A DNA stretch of 64,000 nucleotides from Variovorax terrae. GTDB taxonomy: Bacteria; Pseudomonadota; Gammaproteobacteria; Burkholderiales; Burkholderiaceae_C. The stretch's first letter is position 1; the number at the start of each line of letters is the position of its first letter. The notes beneath the pieces were generated by a model. The model saw only the letters and a program-made list of their open reading frames with translations, was not told the origin of the DNA and made no database searches. Positions 27,813-36,402 of the stretch are shown here, piece after piece. The translations under genes and the position numbers were made by a program. The stretch spans positions 2,790,001-2,854,000 of the forward strand of contig NZ_JALGBI010000001.1 in NCBI RefSeq assembly GCF_022809125.1, in the 5' to 3' direction.

Positions 27813-28523
27813 TCAGCGGGCCGAAAGAAAGCGGTAGAAATTGCGCAGCATGCCGGCCGTGGCGCCCCAGATGAAGCGCTCCCGGCCATGGTCGAGGTAG
27901 GGCATGGAGAACCATTCGCGCCGCATGCCGTCCCACTCGAACGCATGGCGGTGGTGGTTGGCCGGGTCCATCAGGAACGCCAGCGGCACCTCGAAGGCGT
28001 CGGCCACCTCGTCGGGGTTGGGGTGCAGCTCGAACCCCGGCGTCACCAGCGCCACCACCGGCGTGACGATGAAGGCGGTGCCGGTGACGTAGATCGGCAA
28101 GGTGCCGATCACCTCGATGAAGCGCTCGTCCAGCCCCACCTCCTCCTGCGTCTCGCGCAGCGCGGTGGCGGCGTCGTCGGCATCGCTCTCGTCGGCCTTG
28201 CCACCGGGAAAGGCGATCTGCCCGGAATGGGTGGACAGGTGGGCGGTGCGCTCGGTCAGCAGCACCGTCGGCTGCTCGCGCATCACCAGCGGCACCAGCA
28301 CCGAGGCGTGGGCGGGCTGGCGGTCGGCGAATTTCTTCTCCAGCACCACCTCGGGCTGCCAGCGCGGCGGGTGGGCGAAGCGCTGGCGCAGCGCCTCGGC
28401 CCCGAGCGCCTCGCGCTCCACCTTCGGCAGGTGCGCGTCGGTGCCGATCACCGGAATCCGGCGCGGATCGAAATTCGGCAGCTTCGACAGCGAGACGACG
28501 GGTTGGGAAGGCGAAGAAGTCAT
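27813..28523 (-). CDS. CoA pyrophosphatase (NUDIX hydrolase)
   Basis: A 236-residue NUDIX enzyme. The Nudix box GGKADESDADDAATALRE continues into TQEEVGL, preceded by STHSGQIAFPGG, the UPF0035/NudL-type signature for coenzyme A pyrophosphatases. It would split CoA into 3',5'-ADP and phosphopantetheine. ATG 28523 has GGAG before it; a GTG three codons upstream is possible. It lies 72 bases after rplS in the same direction. Confidence 0.92.
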   Translation of the reverse strand: MTSSPSQPVVSLSKLPNFDPRRIPVIGTDAHLPKVEREALGAEALRQRFAHPPRWQPEVVLEKKFADRQPAHASVLVPLVMREQPTVLLTERTAHLSTHSGQIAFPGGKADESDADDAATALRETQEEVGLDERFIEVIGTLPIYVTGTAFIVTPVVALVTPGFELHPNPDEVADAFEVPLAFLMDPANHHRHAFEWDGMRREWFSMPYLDHGRERFIWGATAGMLRNFYRFLSAR

Positions 28524-28595
28524 GGGCTCCACAACGAAAAAACCGCCACGAGCATCAAGCTGTGGCGGTCTGCGGACAGGGGCTGGCAGCGTGGA

Positions 28596-28976
28596 TTACT
28601 GGGCTGCCGGCGCCGTGGCCTTGAGGGTCAGTTTTTCCTTGATGCGGGCCGACTTACCGCTGCGCTCACGCAGGTAGTACAGCTTGGCGCGGCGAACATC
28701 GCCGCGGCGCTTGACTTCGATGCTGGCGATCAGCGGGCTGTAGGTCTGGAACGTACGCTCCACGCCTTCGCCGCTGGAAATCTTGCGCACGGTGAAGCCA
28801 CTGTTCAGGCCACGGTTGCGCTTGGCGATCACCACGCCTTCGTAGGCCTGCACGCGCTTGCGCGTGCCTTCGACCACGTTGACGTTCACGATGACCGTGT
28901 CGCCGGGTGCGAATTCGGGGATTTTCTTGCCGAGCTTGGCGATTTCTTCCTGCTCGAGGGTCTGGATCAGGTTCAT
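28596..28976 (-). CDS. rplS: 50S ribosomal protein L19
   Basis: A 126-residue L19 ([20 protein letters not shown], then [20 protein letters not shown]), located at the subunit interface. The C-terminal tail after SARIKEKL is slightly longer than in E. coli. It is the last gene of rpsP-rimM-trmD-rplS and is separated from trmD by 98 bases that contain a promoter-like TATAAT and a hairpin. Confidence 0.98.
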   Translation of the reverse strand: MNLIQTLEQEEIAKLGKKIPEFAPGDTVIVNVNVVEGTRKRVQAYEGVVIAKRNRGLNSGFTVRKISSGEGVERTFQTYSPLIASIEVKRRGDVRRAKLYYLRERSGKSARIKEKLTLKATAPAAQ

Positions 28977-29009
28977 GGTTTCCTCAGATGATCATGTCCG
29001 CGCTACGCA

Positions 29010-29069
29010 AAAGGCCTGCACCCAGAGGTGCCGGCGGCCGGCCAGAGGATCGAAAAGCCTTTGATTATA
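29010..29069 (-). promoter_or_regulatory. Internal promoter and structured leader of rplS
   Basis: On the minus strand TATAAT (complement of 29064-29069) lies between trmD and rplS. It is followed by a long stem closed by AAAGGC (29010-29015) and GCCTTT (29057-29062) with a GGCCGGCCGCCGGC-rich interior. L19 may have its own promoter and a regulatory leader. Confidence 0.45.
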
Positions 29070-29074
29070 ACAAG

Positions 29075-29842
29075 TTACGCGCGCTCGTGGCCAGCCGTGC
29101 CGGCGCGGGCCAGTGTGGCCTCGTCGGCGCGGTCGAGCCGGCCGGCGGCCCGCGCGGCCGCGATCAGGTCCGGTCGGTGGCGCGCCGTGAGCTCCAGCCG
29201 CCGGTCGCGCCGCCAGCGCTCGATCTGGGCATGGTGGCCCGACAGCAGCGCCTCGGGCACCTTCTGGCCTTTCCAGGTTTCCGGGCGCGTGTAGTGCGGG
29301 CAGTCCAGCAGGCCGTCGAGGGCCGGGTTGAAGCTGTCGAGCTGGTGGCTGCCCTCGTCGTTGAGCACGCCGGGCTGCAGCCGCGCCACCGCGTCGAGCA
29401 GCGCCATGGCGGCGATCTCGCCGCCCGACAGCACGAAATCGCCGAGGCTGATCTGCAGGTCCACATGGGCGTCGATGAACCGCTGGTCAATACCCTCGTA
29501 GCGGCCGCACACCAGCACGGCGCCGGCGCTGGCCGACCAGCCCGCCACGCCCGCATGGTCCAGCGCGCGGCCGATCGGCGAGAACAGCACCACGGGCGCT
29601 GCGTCGCCCCGCTCGGCGCGGATCGCCTGCAGGCACAGCGCCAGCGGCTCGGCCATCATCACCATGCCCGGCCCGCCGCCGAAGGGGCGGTCGTCGACGC
29701 GACGGTAGTTGCCTTGGGCGAAGTTGCGCGGGTTCCACAGCCGCACCTGCACCAGGCCGGTCTCGTAGGCGCGGCGCGTCACGCCGCTTGCGAGGAACGG
29801 CTCGAACAGTTCAGGAAACAGGGTGACGACGTCGAAGCGCAT
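29075..29842 (-). CDS. trmD: tRNA (guanine37-N1)-methyltransferase
   Basis: A 255-residue SPOUT methyltransferase that makes m1G37 and prevents +1 frameshifting. [46 protein letters not shown] and [11 protein letters not shown] form the AdoMet trefoil knot. It follows rimM after 45 bases in the standard operon. Confidence 0.98.
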   Translation of the reverse strand: MRFDVVTLFPELFEPFLASGVTRRAYETGLVQVRLWNPRNFAQGNYRRVDDRPFGGGPGMVMMAEPLALCLQAIRAERGDAAPVVLFSPIGRALDHAGVAGWSASAGAVLVCGRYEGIDQRFIDAHVDLQISLGDFVLSGGEIAAMALLDAVARLQPGVLNDEGSHQLDSFNPALDGLLDCPHYTRPETWKGQKVPEALLSGHHAQIERWRRDRRLELTARHRPDLIAAARAAGRLDRADEATLARAGTAGHERA

Positions 29843-29887
29843 GGCGCAATGGTAAACAGGGCGCGGGCCGGCTGGGCCGGCTGCGGC

Positions 29888-30454
29888 TCAGTAGTCGGCC
29901 TGCCAGTCGACCGTGATGCGGCGGGCAGCGAGGTCCACGCCGTCCACGTAGGCGGACACGAACGGGATCATGCGCTCCAGCGCCTTGCCGTCCTCGCCCG
30001 CATAGTCGAGCACCAGCACGGTCTGCGGGCCGGTGGACAGCAGGTCCCGGACCCGGCCCAGCGCCACGCCTTCGCGGTTGACCACGTCCAGGCCGAGCAG
30101 GTCGACCCAGTAGTACTCGTCCGGCGCTGCCGTGGGAAAGCTCGAACGGGGAATGAAGATGCGCGCGCCCTTCAGGGCTTCGGCCGCGGCGCGGTCGTCC
30201 ACCTCATGGGCGCTGGCGACCACGGTGTCGGAATGCGTCTTGGCTTCGCGCACGCGCAACAGGGCCGTGCCGGCGAAGGTCTTGGCGCCCTTCTCGGCCG
30301 GCAGCAGGTACCAGCGCTTGGATGAAAAAAGCGCCTCGGGATCGGCGCTGTAGGGCAGGACCTTGAACCAGCCCTTGATGCCCCAGGCATCGGCGATGCG
30401 CCCGACTTCGATGGCATCCGCCGGCAATGCGGCGGCTTCGAGGCCGGGCAGCAT
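29888..30454 (-). CDS. rimM: 16S rRNA processing protein RimM
   Basis: A 188-residue assembly factor for the 30S head that binds S19. The N-terminal RimM barrel begins IEVGRIADAWGIKGWFKVLP, and the C-terminal PRC barrel includes EYYWVDLLGLDVVN and PFVSAYVDGVDLAARRITVD. It lies 8 bases after rpsP. Confidence 0.96.
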   Translation of the reverse strand: MLPGLEAAALPADAIEVGRIADAWGIKGWFKVLPYSADPEALFSSKRWYLLPAEKGAKTFAGTALLRVREAKTHSDTVVASAHEVDDRAAAEALKGARIFIPRSSFPTAAPDEYYWVDLLGLDVVNREGVALGRVRDLLSTGPQTVLVLDYAGEDGKALERMIPFVSAYVDGVDLAARRITVDWQADY

Positions 30455-30462
30455 CAGTGCAG

Positions 30463-30714
30463 TCAGGCGGCCTTGGCGGCGGCTTGCTTGATCAGGCGGT
30501 CCACCGTGGGGGAGGCCTGGGCGCCCACGCCCTTCCAGTAGGTCAGGCGGTCCTGGGCGATGCGGATGCTTTCCTCGTTGTCCTTGGCGATCGGGTTGTA
30601 GAAACCGATGCGCTCGATGAAGCGGCCGTCACGGCGCACGCGCTTGTCGGACACAACGATGTTGAAGAACGGACGACCTTTGGAGCCGCCGCGGGAGAGT
30701 CGAATGACGACCAT
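30463..30714 (-). CDS. rpsP: 30S ribosomal protein S16
   Basis: An 83-residue S16 ([31 protein letters not shown] middle). It is first in the operon, with a leader of about 95 bases and a TATAAT box on the minus strand at 30815-30820. Confidence 0.98.
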   Translation of the reverse strand: MVVIRLSRGGSKGRPFFNIVVSDKRVRRDGRFIERIGFYNPIAKDNEESIRIAQDRLTYWKGVGAQASPTVDRLIKQAAAKAA

Positions 30715-30814
30715 GATTTATCCTTCGGGTGGTGGAATTTCTTCCAGCAGTTTTCTTCCAACGTTGAGACACGCGACATGGCCACCCGGCCAGCGACACG
30801 CTGAAAAGCTTTCC

Positions 30815-30820
30815 ATTATA
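30815..30820 (-). promoter_or_regulatory. -10 box of the rpsP operon
   Basis: The minus strand reads GATATAATGG here, about 100 bases before the rpsP start, in the short divergent gap to the acetyltransferase gene. No clear -35 consensus is seen. Confidence 0.5.
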
Positions 30821-30835
30821 TCGTTTTAAGTCTTT

Positions 30836-31360
30836 ATGACCATCATCCGCCCCAGTCGCGACGAAGATATTGCCGCCATCGCCGCCATTTACGCCGACCA
30901 CGTGCTGCATGGCACGGGTTCTTTCGAAACCGAAGCGCCCTCCCCCGAGGACATGGCCGCCCGCCGCGCCGACGTGCTGTCCAAGGGCCTGCCCTACCTC
31001 GTGGCCGAGGACGGCGGCCGGCTGCTGGGCTTTGCCTACTGCAACTGGTTCAAGCCGCGCCCGGCCTACCGCTTCTCGGCCGAAGACTCGATCTACCTCG
31101 CGCCCGACGCGCATGGCCGCGGCCTGGGCCGCGCGCTGCTGGCCGAACTGTCGGCCCGCGCCGAGGCGGCCGGCATCCGCAAGCTGATCGCCGTGATCGG
31201 CGACTCGGCCAACGCGGGCTCGATCGGCGTGCACCGCTCGGCGGGCTTCACCTCGGTGGGCGTGCTCAAGTCCTGCGGCTGGAAATTCGGCCAGTGGCGC
31301 GACGTGGTGCTGATGGAAAAAGCGCTGGGCGCCGGCGACAGCCGCCCGCCGCTGCAATAA
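30836..31360 (+). CDS. GNAT acetyltransferase (PAT/MnaT-like)
   Basis: A 174-residue acetyltransferase close to phosphinothricin/methionine-sulfoximine N-acetyltransferases. IAAIYADHVLHGTGSFETE at the N-terminus and YLAPDAHGRGLGRALL (acetyl-CoA loop, Q/R-x-x-G-x-G/A) are diagnostic, with SIGVHRSAGFTSVG and WKFGQWRDVVLME at the end. It detoxifies amino-acid analogues. The ATG lies directly after the divergent rpsP promoter. Confidence 0.9.
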   Translation: MTIIRPSRDEDIAAIAAIYADHVLHGTGSFETEAPSPEDMAARRADVLSKGLPYLVAEDGGRLLGFAYCNWFKPRPAYRFSAEDSIYLAPDAHGRGLGRALLAELSARAEAAGIRKLIAVIGDSANAGSIGVHRSAGFTSVGVLKSCGWKFGQWRDVVLMEKALGAGDSRPPLQ

Positions 31361-31376
31361 CCCGGGAATCCCTCTC

Positions 31377-31823
31377 ATGAAAAACAAGACCGTCGCCGCC
31401 TGGCTGGCATTTCTCGGCGGCCCGCTGGGCCTGCACCGCTTCTACCTCTACGGCCTGGGCGACCTGCCGGGCTGGCTGCTGCCGATCCCCACCGCGCTGG
31501 GGGTGTATGGCATCCAGCGCGTGCAGCAGTTCGGGCTGGACGACCAGTTCAGCTGGGTGCTGATCCCCCTGCTGGGCTTCACCTTCGCAGGCTGCGCGCT
31601 CACGGCCATCCTCTACGGGCTCATGACGCCCGAGAAATGGAACGCGAAATTCAATCCCACCGCGGCGCCGGACGCGGCACCGGGCCAAACCAACTGGCTC
31701 ACCGTCGGCGCGCTCGTGCTCGCCCTGATGGTCGGCGCAGGCGTGCTGATGGCCAGCATCGTGTTCAGCTTCCAGCGCTATTTCGAATACCAGATCGAGG
31801 AAGCGCGCAAGATCTCACAATAA
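31377..31823 (+). CDS. TM2-domain membrane protein
   Basis: A 148-residue protein with four hydrophobic segments. KTVAAWLAFLGGPLGLHRFY is the TM2 motif (glycine-rich hairpin with H-R-F-Y), and a C-terminal single helix (LTVGALVLALMVGAGVLMAS) ends in a charged tail. The function of this family is unknown. It starts 16 bases after the acetyltransferase stop. Confidence 0.8.
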   Translation: MKNKTVAAWLAFLGGPLGLHRFYLYGLGDLPGWLLPIPTALGVYGIQRVQQFGLDDQFSWVLIPLLGFTFAGCALTAILYGLMTPEKWNAKFNPTAAPDAAPGQTNWLTVGALVLALMVGAGVLMASIVFSFQRYFEYQIEEARKISQ

Positions 31824-31862
31824 GGGCCACCGCCCGCCCCTGACCTGCCCCGAAGGACCGAC

Positions 31863-32408
31863 ATGGAGAAGACCGCCCACCCGGCAAGCACCCCGGCATG
31901 GCTGATCCGCAGCGCCGAACCGGCCGATGCGGCGGCGATGTCCGCGCTGCTGGGCCAGCCCGGCACCTTCGAGGGCACGCTGCAGCTGCCCGACATGCCC
32001 ATCGCCTCGCGCCTGGAGATGCTGCAGCGGGTTGACTCCTCAGGCTGCAGGCTCGTGGCGGTGGCTAGCGACCAGGTGATCGGCATGGCCAGCCTGCATT
32101 CGCCGCAACCGAGCCTGCGGCGCGCCCATGTGCGCAGCCTGGCCATTGGCCTGGCGCCCGGCTGGCAGGGCCGGGGCCTGGGCCGCGAGCTCATCGTGCG
32201 GCTGCTGGACTGGGCCGACCACTGGGCCGGCGTGCTGCGCATCGAGTTGCAGGTGCATGCCGACAACGAGCGCGCGGCGGCCCTCTACCGCAGCCTGGGC
32301 TTCGTCGAGGAAGGCCGCCACAGGGGCTATGCGCTCAAGCATGGCCGCTACGTGGACAGCCTCTCGATGGCGCGCCTGCACCCGAACCCGCCGACGCTGG
32401 CGGGCTGA
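31863..32408 (+). CDS. GNAT family N-acetyltransferase
   Basis: A 181-residue acetyltransferase of the PhnO/YhhY-like type. LAIGLAPGWQGRGLGRELIV is the acetyl-CoA pyrophosphate loop; ELQVHADNERAAALYRSLGF and EEGRHRGYALKHGRYVDSL follow in the usual order. The substrate is unknown. It is third in a short plus-strand row (GNAT, TM2, GNAT) and converges on pit. Confidence 0.88.
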   Translation: MEKTAHPASTPAWLIRSAEPADAAAMSALLGQPGTFEGTLQLPDMPIASRLEMLQRVDSSGCRLVAVASDQVIGMASLHSPQPSLRRAHVRSLAIGLAPGWQGRGLGRELIVRLLDWADHWAGVLRIELQVHADNERAAALYRSLGFVEEGRHRGYALKHGRYVDSLSMARLHPNPPTLAG

Positions 32409-32417
32409 GGCTGCGCC

Positions 32418-33428
32418 TCAGAACACCTGCAGGCTGACCCAGTAGGCGATCGCCGCCACGAAGGCGCTGGCGGGGATCGTGAAGATCCAGGCCCAGACGA
32501 TGTTGCCGGCCACACCCCAGCGCACCGCGCTGGCGCGCTGCGTGGAGCCGACGCCGACGATGGCGCCCGTGATGGTGTGGGTGGTGGACACCGGAATGCC
32601 CAGCGCCGTGGCCAGGAACAGCGTGAGCGCCCCGCCGGTCTCGGCGCAGAAGCCGCCCACTGGCTTGAGCTTGGTGATCTTCTGGCCCATGGTCTTGACG
32701 ATGCGCCAGCCGCCGAACATGGTGCCGGCGGCGATGGCGATGTAGCAGCTCACGATGGTCCACAGCGGCGGCGTGCTCTCGCCCGCGGCCGCGTAGCCGG
32801 TGGCGATCAGCAGCATCCAGATGATGCCGATGGTCTTCTGCGCGTCGTTGCCGCCGTGGCCCAGGCTGTAGGCGCCGGCGGACACCAGCTGCAGCCGGCG
32901 GAACCAGCGGTCCACCCGCGAGGGCGTGGCGCTGCGAAAGGCCCAGGACACGGCCACCATCATCACGGAGCCGAGCAGAAAGCCGAGCAGCGGCGACACG
33001 AAGATGAAGGCCACGGTCTTCCAGATGCCCCCGGCGACCAGCGCCCCGGCGCCCGCCTTGGCGATCACCGCGCCCACGATGCCGCCGATCAGCGCGTGCG
33101 ACGAGCTGCTCGGGATGCCGTAGTACCAGGTCACCACGTTCCAGGTGATGGCGCCCACCAGCGCGCCGAACACCACGTGCACGTCCACCACGCCCGGGTG
33201 CACGATGCCCTTGCCCACGGTGGCGGCCACGCTCAGGTGGAAGATGAAGATGGCGATGAAATTGAAACAGGCCGCGAACAGCACGGCCTGGGTGGGTTTG
33301 AGAACGCCGGTCGAGACCACGGTGGCGATCGAGTTCGCCGCGTCGTGGAAACCGTTCATGAAATCGAAGGCCAGCGCCAGGAACACCAGCACCACCACAA
33401 CCCACAGGGCGACTTGCACAGTTTGCAT
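32418..33428 (-). CDS. pit: Inorganic phosphate transporter (Pit family)
   Basis: A 336-residue inner-membrane phosphate/metal symporter. The duplicated PHO-4 signature is seen as FDFMNGFHDAANSIATVVST near the N-terminus and LGHGGNDAQKTIGIIWM in the second half; TTHTITGAIVGVG follows. It forms the usual pair with the DUF47 gene upstream (107 bases). Confidence 0.95.
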   Translation of the reverse strand: MQTVQVALWVVVVLVFLALAFDFMNGFHDAANSIATVVSTGVLKPTQAVLFAACFNFIAIFIFHLSVAATVGKGIVHPGVVDVHVVFGALVGAITWNVVTWYYGIPSSSSHALIGGIVGAVIAKAGAGALVAGGIWKTVAFIFVSPLLGFLLGSVMMVAVSWAFRSATPSRVDRWFRRLQLVSAGAYSLGHGGNDAQKTIGIIWMLLIATGYAAAGESTPPLWTIVSCYIAIAAGTMFGGWRIVKTMGQKITKLKPVGGFCAETGGALTLFLATALGIPVSTTHTITGAIVGVGSTQRASAVRWGVAGNIVWAWIFTIPASAFVAAIAYWVSLQVF

Positions 33429-33535
33429 AGGAATTCAGCCTCGCTCGAACGCCGCGCCGGGCCGCCCCAGGCCATGCGCGGCCCCAACGGGGATCCGCGA
33501 AGGCCGCGCAGCGGCGGGCGCCCAAGCCATGTTCT

Positions 33536-34183
33536 TCAGGAATTCTCGAGGACGATGCCCTCGATCTGGTTGGCCACGTCCTCGCACTTGTCGGTGATGG
33601 TTTCCAGCAGCTCGTAGATCGCCTTGAGCTTGATGACCTCGCGCACGTCCGGCTCCTCGCGGAACAGCTTGCTCATGGCCGCGCGCATCACGCGGTCGGC
33701 GTCGGATTCGAGCCGGTCGATCTCCTCGCAGGTCTTGAGCGCGGCCTCGGCCGTGCTCGGATCGGCGATCTTGTCGAGCAGTCGCACGGCATCCTTCACG
33801 CGCTCGCAGCACTTGACGCTGAGGTCGGTCAGGCGCGTGATCTCGTCGGTCATGTGGCGCACGTCGTACAGCGCCATGGTCTCGGCCGAGTCCTGGATCA
33901 GGTCGGCCACGTCGTCCATGGTGTTGATCAGCGAGTGGATCTGCTCGCGGTCGATCGGCGTGATGAAGGTCTTGTGCAGCAGGCGGTTGACCTCCTGCGT
34001 CACGCGGTCGGCGGCGCGCTCGGCGTTGTCCACATCGCGGTTGTACTGCTCGCGCAGATGGGCGTCGTTGTAGTTCGCCACCAGTTGGGAGAAGGCTCGC
34101 GCCGCCTCCACGATGCGGTCGGCGTGCTGGTTGAACATCTCGAAAAAATTGCCTTCGCGCGGCAACAGCTTGCCAAACAGCAT
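33536..34183 (-). CDS. DUF47 family (PhoU-like) protein, Pit accessory
   Basis: A 215-residue all-helical protein similar to PhoU. It shows FFEMFNQHADRIVEAARAF, the charged DNAERAADRVTQEV and a second such repeat IDRLESDADRVM, the two metal-binding E/DxxxD motifs. In operon with pit it probably regulates phosphate uptake. ATG 34183 has AGGAG seven bases upstream. Confidence 0.92.
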   Translation of the reverse strand: MLFGKLLPREGNFFEMFNQHADRIVEAARAFSQLVANYNDAHLREQYNRDVDNAERAADRVTQEVNRLLHKTFITPIDREQIHSLINTMDDVADLIQDSAETMALYDVRHMTDEITRLTDLSVKCCERVKDAVRLLDKIADPSTAEAALKTCEEIDRLESDADRVMRAAMSKLFREEPDVREVIKLKAIYELLETITDKCEDVANQIEGIVLENS

Positions 34184-34280
34184 CAATCGCTCCTGGGGGA
34201 GTTATGTCGGGAATGTGACGTTTTTGTGACAGGCGGGAGTTTAACCGCCCGCTTTGCGGCGAGCCCCGCGCCGGAAAAAT

Positions 34281-34643
34281 TCAGGCGCCGCGGAAGATGA
34301 AGTACACCGCGCCCACCATGCACAGCCCGGCCCACAGGTAGTCCCACTTGAGCGGCTGGTCGAGGTAGAACACCGCGAACGGCACGAACACGCTCAGTGT
34401 GATCACCTCCTGCAGGATCTTGAGCTGGCCCACGTTGAAGTGCGTGTAGCCGATGCGGTTGCCCGGCACCTGCAGCAGGTACTCGAACAGCGCGATGCCC
34501 CAGCTCACCAGCGCCGCCACGTACCAGGGCGAGGCCGCCAGGTTCTTCAGGTGGCCGTACCAGGCGAACGTCATGAACACGTTGCTGGCGATCAGCAGGA
34601 GAACGGTCTGCAGCAGGACCGGCAGGGACTGGAGGGCTTGCAT
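34281..34643 (-). CDS. DMT-type small membrane protein (DUF486)
   Basis: A 120-residue protein with four transmembrane segments; SNVFMTFAWYGHLKN, EYLLQVPGNRIGY and FAVFYL are characteristic of the DUF486 group of the drug/metabolite transporter fold. No substrate is known. It sits alone between the DUF47 gene and the deacetylase. Confidence 0.85.
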   Translation of the reverse strand: MQALQSLPVLLQTVLLLIASNVFMTFAWYGHLKNLAASPWYVAALVSWGIALFEYLLQVPGNRIGYTHFNVGQLKILQEVITLSVFVPFAVFYLDQPLKWDYLWAGLCMVGAVYFIFRGA

Positions 34644-34675
34644 GGTGGCTCGATTATCCGCCGCCCCCGGCGCGG

Positions 34676-35623
34676 CTACTCGCGCCCCTCGGCCACGGCG
34701 CCGACCCAGTCAGGCGCCTCGGGCTCGTCGCGCAGCCGGTTCTTCAGGCCCATCGCCATGCGCCAGCGGTGCAGCCACGAGAAGCCCCATTTGCCGGCAT
34801 AGCCGTCGGTGCTGGCATAGGCCGGGTCCGACAGCGCGTCCTGCAGCGTCACGAAGCGGTAGCCGCGCGCGCGCAGCCAGGCCAGCATGACGTCCAGGTA
34901 GTCGGCGTTGAGGCGGTTCGCATGGATCAGCAGCACCTGCGGCACATGGCGCTGGAAGGTATCGCCCGACAGCGTTTCGGCGAACGCCAGCGCCGCGTCG
35001 AGCTGGGCCAGGTAGGCGGCGGCAATGCGCTTGGCCAGCGCCTCGTCCTGCCGGCCCAGGGCGCGCTGGTAGGCCTGATCGAACAGCCAGTCCTGGTGCT
35101 CCACGGTGAAGGGCGCAAGCCGCACGCCGTCCGCCGCCAGGACGTGGAGCAGGGCCTTGCGGTCGTCGGCCGTCTGCCCCAGGTCGTTGTAGGGCGCGCG
35201 GAAGAAGCCGTCATAGGCCACCCCGCCCGCGCCGGCCCGGCGCAGCTCGGCCACCACGGCCTGGCCGCGGCGCACGTCCGCGAGGTAGTCGGCCGCCGGC
35301 ATGGCGCTGAAACGCGAGTGGCCGTAGCCATGGTTGTGCAGGCGGTGCCCGGCGTCGGCCCAGGCCTGGAGCAGCGCGCGCCGCGCCGGCGCCTCGCCCT
35401 CGACCTCCACCAGGCTGCCGGTGATGAAGATGTCTGCCGGCACCTTGTTGCGCGAGAGCGCCGCCAGCAGCGCCTGCGTTGCGCTGCCGGCCTGCGCCAG
35501 CGAGCCGGCCGGCGCGGCCGTGGCAAAGGGCAGGTCGTCGATGGTGACCGACACCACGCGGTCCTGCGCGGCGGCCGGCGCGGCGAGCTGCCAGGCGAGG
35601 AGAAAGGCAAGAACGAATCGCAT
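34676..35623 (-). CDS. Secreted polysaccharide deacetylase (NodB fold)
   Basis: A 315-residue protein with a signal peptide (cleavage after APAAAQ). The NodB motifs are VTIDDLPF (two Asp), HRLHNHGYGHSRFS (metal His pair) and GFFRAPYN. A late QVLLIHANRLNADYLD fits the catalytic His strand. It would act in the periplasm on peptidoglycan or an exopolysaccharide, the substrate being unknown. Confidence 0.88.
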   Translation of the reverse strand: MRFVLAFLLAWQLAAPAAAQDRVVSVTIDDLPFATAAPAGSLAQAGSATQALLAALSRNKVPADIFITGSLVEVEGEAPARRALLQAWADAGHRLHNHGYGHSRFSAMPAADYLADVRRGQAVVAELRRAGAGGVAYDGFFRAPYNDLGQTADDRKALLHVLAADGVRLAPFTVEHQDWLFDQAYQRALGRQDEALAKRIAAAYLAQLDAALAFAETLSGDTFQRHVPQVLLIHANRLNADYLDVMLAWLRARGYRFVTLQDALSDPAYASTDGYAGKWGFSWLHRWRMAMGLKNRLRDEPEAPDWVGAVAEGRE

Positions 35624-35738
35624 GCGCGCGGCAAATCTTGGGACGGGGGTGAAGGCAGGCGGCCGGCACGCGGCCAGGGCGTCTGTGTTTATACCATCCG
35701 CTCGCGACGGGGCCAGACTCGGGGCGGTACACCCATCG

Positions 35739-35815
35739 CTACAAAATCAATAGCAAACAATGACCACCCGACAAGGACATCGGGGCTATTTGATTCAAAA
35801 AAAGGAGAAAAAGCC
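35739..35815 (+). repeat. Dispersed repeat copy upstream of the deacetylase
   Basis: GCTACAAAATCAATAGC, CAATGACCACCCGACAAG, GACATCGGGGC and GATTCAAAAAA follow the family consensus. It lies in the 239-base gap between the deacetylase and folK, in which I see nothing else. Confidence 0.7.
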
Positions 35816-35862
35816 GCCGGACGGCGCCCGGAGCCGCCGCAGCACCGGCTGCGGCCGCCGGA

Positions 35863-36375
35863 TCAGAGCCGCTCGATGCGCTGGCCGGCCAGCGCCGGAT
35901 CGCGGGCCGCCGCCCGCCAGTGCGGCGCGATCTCGGCCAGCGGCACCATCACGAAGGCGCGCTGGCCCATGCGCGGGTGCGGCAGCGTGAGCGCGGGGCT
36001 GTCGATGCGGCCGTCGCCGTACAGCAGCAGGTCGAGGTCCAGCGTGCGCGGCGCGTGGCGGTAGGGCCGCTCGCGGCCCGCGTCCTGCTCCAGCGCCTGC
36101 AGCGCGCGCAGCAGCTCGGGCGCGCTCAGGCCGGTGGACACCTCGGCCACGGCGTTGATGAAATCGGGGCCGCCGGCATCGACCGGCGCCGTGCGGTAGA
36201 GCGACGAGCACCGCGTGCATTGCGTGGCCGGCAGCGTGCCAAGGGCCTGCAGCGCCTGCCGCACCGCGGCGGCGGCGTCGCCCAGGTTGGCCCCCAGGGC
36301 GACGTAGGCGGTGACGGGAACGCGCGGCGGCATGCGGGTCATGGAGGGAATGGGCGGCGGGTCCGGCCGATGCAC
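35863..36375 (-). CDS. folK: HPPK, 6-hydroxymethyl-dihydropterin pyrophosphokinase
   Basis: A protein of 159-170 residues for folate synthesis. VTAYVALGANLGD at the start and RYRHAPRTLDLDLLLYGD-like PRTLDLDLLLYGD at the ATP/Mg site are diagnostic. The start is uncertain: GTG 36375 has GAGGG seven bases upstream; ATG 36342 and ATG 36333 are closer to the usual N-terminus. It follows pcnB by 27 bases, the common proteobacterial pair. Confidence 0.93.
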   Translation of the reverse strand: MHRPDPPPIPSMTRMPPRVPVTAYVALGANLGDAAAAVRQALQALGTLPATQCTRCSSLYRTAPVDAGGPDFINAVAEVSTGLSAPELLRALQALEQDAGRERPYRHAPRTLDLDLLLYGDGRIDSPALTLPHPRMGQRAFVMVPLAEIAPHWRAAARDPALAGQRIERL

Positions 36376-36402
36376 GGCACCGCCCTCGCCCGGCTTCTGG
36401 CG

